Shown one piece after another: positions 33,012 to 36,721 of a stretch of 36,721 nucleotides of DNA (positions are counted from its first letter, which is position 1; the number at the start of each line of letters is the position of its first letter). The notes beneath the pieces are model-generated. The model did not search any database and was not told where the DNA came from. It worked only from the letters and a program-made list of their open reading frames with translations. Made by a program: the position numbers and the translations under genes. Source of the DNA: Verrucomicrobiaceae bacterium. Its GTDB lineage: Bacteria > Verrucomicrobiota > Verrucomicrobiia > Verrucomicrobiales > Verrucomicrobiaceae. The stretch is from positions 1 through 36,721 of the forward strand of contig JAIYDW010000109.1 in assembly GCA_027487315.1 (NCBI GenBank), given 5' to 3'.

Positions 33012-35788
33012 GGAGTTTGATTGTCAGCACCAGTGACATTGGCGGCGGGGCGGCGATTGCGGGGTATCGGTTGCACGAGGGGCTGCGCCGGATGGGACGG
33101 GACTGTGGGATGCTGGTGCGGGAGAAGTTGAGTGCGGATGAGGCGGTGGTGGTGTGGGGAGAGCGGAGTGATGCGGAGGCGGCGGGGTGGGATGCGTTGA
33201 CGAATGATTTGAGGCTGCGAGCGAGGACGGCGTTGAGCACGACGTATTTTTCGCTGCCGTGGCCGGGTGAGGATGTGGCGGGACATGAGAGGGTGAAGGA
33301 GGCGGAGGTGATTCATTTGCACTGGGTAGGGCATTTTGTTTCGCCGGAGGGTTTGCGGGCGTTGTTGCAGACGGGGAAGCCGGTGATTTGGACGCTGCAT
33401 GATGAGCGGGCCTTTACCGGGGGGTGTCACTATGCGGCGGGGTGTGAGGGGTTCTTGAATGGGTGCGAGGCGTGTCCGCAATTGAGGGCTGAGTGGCGGG
33501 TGATTCCGGAGCGGGCGCTGGCGTTGAGCAAGGCGTGTTCAATGGGGGTGCCGAAGCCGGTGATTGTGGCGCCGAGTCGGTGGTTGGCAGAGGAGGCGAG
33601 GCGGAGTGCTTTGTTTTCGGAGTGTCGGGTGGAGTGCATTCCGTATGGGCTGGATCTGGAGGTGTTTAAGGCGTCGGATCGGAGGAAGGCGCGGGCGTTT
33701 TTTGGGTTGCCGGAGGAGGCGCTGGTGATTTTGATCGGGGCGCAGAGTTTGGCGGAGCCGCGGAAGGGGTTTGATTTGGTGAGGCGGGCGATTGAGAGGG
33801 TGATGGCTGATGAGACGATGGCGGGGGCGGTGAAGGCGGGGAGGGTGGTGTTTGCGGCGTATGGGCAGAGTGGGGAGACGCTGAGGGAGACGCGGTTGCC
33901 TTTGGTTTTGCTAGGGGAGCAGGCGACGGCGGAGGAGATGGCGCGGGTGTTGAGTGCGAGTGATTTGTTTGTGTGTCCGAGTCGGGAGGACAATCTGCCG
34001 AACACGGTGATGGAGGCGATGGCCTGTGGGGTGCCGGTGTTGGGGGCGGATGTGGGGGGGATTCCGGACATGATTGAGGATGGGCGGAATGGGCGTTTGG
34101 TGGCGCCGAATGATGGGGAGGCTCTTGGGGTGGCTTTGTTGGAGATGATTCGGGAGCCTGCGATTTGGGCGGGATGGGGAGTGGAGGCGCGGCGGAAGTG
34201 TGAGGCGGAGTATGGGCTGGAGCGGCAGGCGGCGGCGTATGCGGAGCTTTATGAGGAGGTGTTGGTGGCGGCTGGGAGTCGGGGTGGGGTGGATGAGGTT
34301 GGGGTGGTCATTGAAGAAGCGCGGGTGGCTTTGAGGAAGGCGTGTGAGGCGGGGCGGGCGCTGCTGGATGAGGAGGCGGCGGAGCGGGAGCGGGTGAAGG
34401 AAATTTTGGGACGACAGGAGGTGAAGCTTTCGGCCAAGGATGAGTTGAAGGCGGTTGAAGAGCGGTTGAAGAAGATTCGCCGGAATCCGATGTGGTTTTT
34501 GTTTGGGGTGAATCGAGCGGTGAAGCGGCGGCGGGATGCTTTGAAGGCGGAAGTTGCGGTGAAGAAGGCGAAGAAGGCGGAAGGTAAGGTGAAGGCGAAA
34601 GAGGAGACGGTGACCAAGGCGGAGGTGGTGGAGAAGCCGAGGGCGGAGGTGCGGTCAGAGGGCGTGGGGGTGATGGGGGCGACGCTGATTGTGACGGCGG
34701 CGGAGATCAATGAGCGACATGGGACGGGGGTGCTTTTGGAGCGATTGTTTGGCGATGGGGCGGGGATGATTCATGTGCGGAGCATGAATTTGTATGGGGG
34801 GAAGACGCTGGGGGCGTTGCAGATTTGTTTGCCGCCGGGGGAGGTGGGGGGCGTGGATTTGGCGGGGCTTTTGAAGGGGAGTGAGGTGACGCGTTTGTTG
34901 TCGGTGCCGTATTGCGGGGGGGATGTGGAGAACACGCTGGCGTTGCAGGCTTTGACGGGGGCTCCGCTGGTGGTTTGGCTGATGGACCATCATTTGGGCG
35001 ATGGACCGCATCAGATTCCGAGGGCTTTAATGAAGCGGTTGTTGGATGGGGCGCAGTTGCGGTTGGGGATCTCGCCGGAGTTTTGCGAGTTGTATGAGAA
35101 GGAGTTTGGGCATGCGGTGCATTTTGTGCCGCCGATGGTGAATGCGGCCTTGGGGCAGCGGACGCTTTTGCATTTGCCGCCCGAGGCTTTTCTTCCGGCG
35201 ACGGGGGTGCTGCTGGGGAACATTTGGAGTCAGCGGTGGCTGAAGAAGTTGGCGGCGTCGGTGGAGGGGGCGAAGATTCCTTTGACGGCGTTTGGGCATA
35301 AGTCGCCGGAGTGGGTGAAGCATGGGGCGCTGGAGTCGAGTGTGCAGTTTCGGGGTTTTTTGCCGGAGGAGGATTTGGTGGCGGCGTTGCGTGGGCATCC
35401 GTATGCGGTGGTGCCGACGGGGACGATGGATGAGGAGGATGATTTGCCGGAGATCGCGCGGTACAGTTTGCCGTCGCGGACGTTGTATTTGTCGGCGGTG
35501 GGGAACTTGCCGATTGTGGTGACGGGTCATGCGGAGAGTGGGGTGGCGAAGTTTGTGAAGCGGCATGATTTGGGGGTGGTGGTGCCGTATGAGGGGAAGG
35601 CGTTGCGGCAGGCGGTGCAGTGGATTTGCAGGCCGGAGCAGCAGTTGCGGTTTCGGCGTCGGGCGGCGGCGATGGCGCCGGCGTTTGCGTGTGATGACGG
35701 GGTGGAGTGGCTTTGGAAGTCTTTGGAACTTGGGCGACCTTGCGATGAGCGGTGGTCAGAGGCGGTCTTGTCTGTTAGCAATGAGTGA
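33008..35788 (+). CDS. Double glycosyltransferase (GT4 domain, coiled-coil linker, second GT-like domain)
   Basis: A 926-residue protein. Residues 1-420 form a GT4-type retaining glycosyltransferase: STSDIGGGAAIAGYRLHEGL at the start, a WcaC-like WTLHDERAFTGGCHYAAGCE with CEACPQL, then VECIPYGLDLEVF and the donor-binding motif EDNLPNTVMEAMACGVPVL. Residues about 430-550 are a charged coiled coil, very rich in Lys, Glu and Ala. Residues about 555-915 look like a second GT-B protein (NIWSQRWLKKLAASVEGAKI, then SSVQFRGFLPEEDLVAALRG), more diverged. The start codon overlaps the previous stop (ATGA), so translation is coupled. The donor sugars are unknown. The protein probably adds two successive residues or acts as a scaffold with one active domain. 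Confidence 0.8.
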   Translation: MRSLIVSTSDIGGGAAIAGYRLHEGLRRMGRDCGMLVREKLSADEAVVVWGERSDAEAAGWDALTNDLRLRARTALSTTYFSLPWPGEDVAGHERVKEAEVIHLHWVGHFVSPEGLRALLQTGKPVIWTLHDERAFTGGCHYAAGCEGFLNGCEACPQLRAEWRVIPERALALSKACSMGVPKPVIVAPSRWLAEEARRSALFSECRVECIPYGLDLEVFKASDRRKARAFFGLPEEALVILIGAQSLAEPRKGFDLVRRAIERVMADETMAGAVKAGRVVFAAYGQSGETLRETRLPLVLLGEQATAEEMARVLSASDLFVCPSREDNLPNTVMEAMACGVPVLGADVGGIPDMIEDGRNGRLVAPNDGEALGVALLEMIREPAIWAGWGVEARRKCEAEYGLERQAAAYAELYEEVLVAAGSRGGVDEVGVVIEEARVALRKACEAGRALLDEEAAERERVKEILGRQEVKLSAKDELKAVEERLKKIRRNPMWFLFGVNRAVKRRRDALKAEVAVKKAKKAEGKVKAKEETVTKAEVVEKPRAEVRSEGVGVMGATLIVTAAEINERHGTGVLLERLFGDGAGMIHVRSMNLYGGKTLGALQICLPPGEVGGVDLAGLLKGSEVTRLLSVPYCGGDVENTLALQALTGAPLVVWLMDHHLGDGPHQIPRALMKRLLDGAQLRLGISPEFCELYEKEFGHAVHFVPPMVNAALGQRTLLHLPPEAFLPATGVLLGNIWSQRWLKKLAASVEGAKIPLTAFGHKSPEWVKHGALESSVQFRGFLPEEDLVAALRGHPYAVVPTGTMDEEDDLPEIARYSLPSRTLYLSAVGNLPIVVTGHAESGVAKFVKRHDLGVVVPYEGKALRQAVQWICRPEQQLRFRRRAAAMAPAFACDDGVEWLWKSLELGRPCDERWSEAVLSVSNE

Positions 35789-35796
35789 TTTTTGTT

Positions 35797-36633
35797 ATGC
35801 CTTCTCTTCGTCAACTTTTTGGATTGTCCCGCAATGACTCAGGCAAGGCGCTTGCTGCTGAGGTGAAGAAGTTGAAGCAGGTGATTCAGGAGGAGAGCAA
35901 GCGGGGGAGGAAGGAGACGGAGGCTTTGCGGAAGGCGATGGAGCAGCGGCTGGGGGCTTTGGGGTCGGCGGTGGAGGCGCGGGCGGGGACGATGGCGGGG
36001 ATGTTGAAGCGGCTGCATTTGTCCGGGGAAGATCCGAAGACGGTGATTGATATTGGGGCGTCCGACGGGCAGTGGACGAAGCTGGCGTTGGAGTGGTTTC
36101 CGCGCAGTGAGTATTTGCTGGTGGAGGCGCAGCCTTGTCATGCGGAGGCGCTGGCGAAGTTTGGTGAGGGGCGGGCGCAGGTGCAGGTGGCGATGGCGGC
36201 TGCGGGGAGGACGCAGGGGGAGATTCACTTCAATGTGTCGGATCCATATGGGGGTTTGGCTTCGACGACGCCTTTTGAGACGAACAATCTGGTGGTGCCG
36301 GTGACGACCCTGGATCATGAGATGGTGGCGAGGGGATTGAAGGGGCCGTTTTTGATCAAGTTCGACACGCATGGGTTTGAGGTGCCGATTTTGGAGGGGG
36401 CGGTGGAGGTGCTGAAGCAGACGCGGGTGATCATCATGGAGTGCTACAACTTCAAGATCAGTCCGGACTGTCTGACGTTCCCGGAGATGTGCGCTTTGCT
36501 CGCGGGGCATGGGTTCCGGTGCGCGGACATGGGGGATGTGCTGCACCGAGAAAAGGATGGGGCACTGTGGCAGATGGACATTGCGTTTGTCCGGGATGAT
36601 GCTGCGGTGTTTGCGGATAATCGCTACACCTAG
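35797..36633 (+). CDS. FkbM-family methyltransferase
   Basis: A 278-residue protein. An N-terminal coiled coil (residues about 15-60, rich in Lys, Glu and Ala) leads into an FkbM-type SAM methyltransferase domain: VIDIGASDGQWTKLALEWFP, then YLLVEAQPCHAEAL, VPVTTLDHEM and the family hallmark FLIKFDTHGFEVPILEGA. FkbM enzymes O-methylate sugars and polyketides. A GTG at 35785 overlaps the upstream stop and would add four residues; ATG 35797 gives the natural N-terminus PSLRQLFGL. It closes the visible part of the glycan cluster. Confidence 0.85.
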   Translation: MPSLRQLFGLSRNDSGKALAAEVKKLKQVIQEESKRGRKETEALRKAMEQRLGALGSAVEARAGTMAGMLKRLHLSGEDPKTVIDIGASDGQWTKLALEWFPRSEYLLVEAQPCHAEALAKFGEGRAQVQVAMAAAGRTQGEIHFNVSDPYGGLASTTPFETNNLVVPVTTLDHEMVARGLKGPFLIKFDTHGFEVPILEGAVEVLKQTRVIIMECYNFKISPDCLTFPEMCALLAGHGFRCADMGDVLHREKDGALWQMDIAFVRDDAAVFADNRYT

Positions 36634-36645
36634 CCTGGATTATTC

Positions 36646-36721
36646 ATGAGCCATCTACTGCAACCGCTGAAAAGCCAGAGTCTGCTGCGTTGGGCTTGTT
36701 TTGAAAGGCATCGAGCATTTA
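36646..36721 (+). CDS. Start of an unidentified gene (3' partial)
   Basis: An ATG opens 12 bases after the FkbM stop and stays open to the edge of the window, giving 25 residues that begin MSHLLQPLKSQSLLRW. No family can be recognised from this length. The position and strand fit another member of the glycan cluster, but it may be chance. Confidence 0.3.
   Translation, partial: MSHLLQPLKSQSLLRWACFERHRAF

Overview
The window looks like a chromosomal segment of a Verrucomicrobia-type bacterium (inference from gene content, protein style and weak Shine-Dalgarno use; no rRNA or other phylogenetic marker is present). It holds about 30 protein genes, almost all on the + strand. The + strand is G-rich whichever strand a gene lies on, which suggests it is the leading replication strand. 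No tRNA, rRNA, CRISPR array, insertion sequence or phage gene was seen.

Region 1 (1-2870): the tail of a CorC/HlyC-type protein, a CNNM/CBS-domain membrane protein translationally coupled to it, an SMP-30/gluconolactonase-family hydrolase, and a convergent secreted staphylococcal-nuclease-like protein with a ComEA-type helix-hairpin-helix tail. Region 2 (2870-10075): a leader with two hairpins and a palindromic CRP/FNR-type operator, then a complete F1Fo ATP synthase operon in the order atpB-E-F-H-A-G-D-C. It has a short delta subunit, an insertion in beta and a perfect 12-bp hairpin between atpE and atpF. Region 3 (10076-17076): housekeeping and envelope genes, namely a 3D-domain lipoprotein, endonuclease III, a Pro/Ala-rich membrane-anchored protein with a good sigma70-type promoter, a small hydrophobic ORF, 5-formyltetrahydrofolate cyclo-ligase, a major-royal-jelly-family beta-propeller protein (- strand), D-aminoacyl-tRNA deacylase and an N-acetylmuramoyl-L-alanine amidase.

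Region 4 (17084-36721, running off the end): a cell-surface glycan locus built around a pseudaminic-acid-type nonulosonic acid pathway. A divergent sugar aminotransferase faces pseB, pseC, an MDR dehydrogenase, a Gfo/Idh/MocA oxidoreductase, pseG, pseF and a methyltransferase. These are followed by a ComA-ComB fusion (phosphosulfolactate synthase plus phosphosulfolactate phosphatase), an ATP-grasp ligase and pseI. Next come a glycosyltransferase with bacterial sialyltransferase-like motifs, a TPR/cephalosporin-hydroxylase/methyltransferase fusion, a double glycosyltransferase and an FkbM methyltransferase.

The most interesting point is the sulfonate module inside the nonulosonate pathway. ComA plus ComB would make 3-sulfolactate from phosphoenolpyruvate and sulfite. 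The next gene is an ATP-grasp carboxylate-amine ligase, and no PseH acetyltransferase is visible in the window. I propose, as inference only, that the ligase couples sulfolactate to an amino group of the sugar, giving a sulfolactyl-amidated nonulosonic acid that is then CMP-activated by PseF and transferred by the sialyltransferase-like enzyme.
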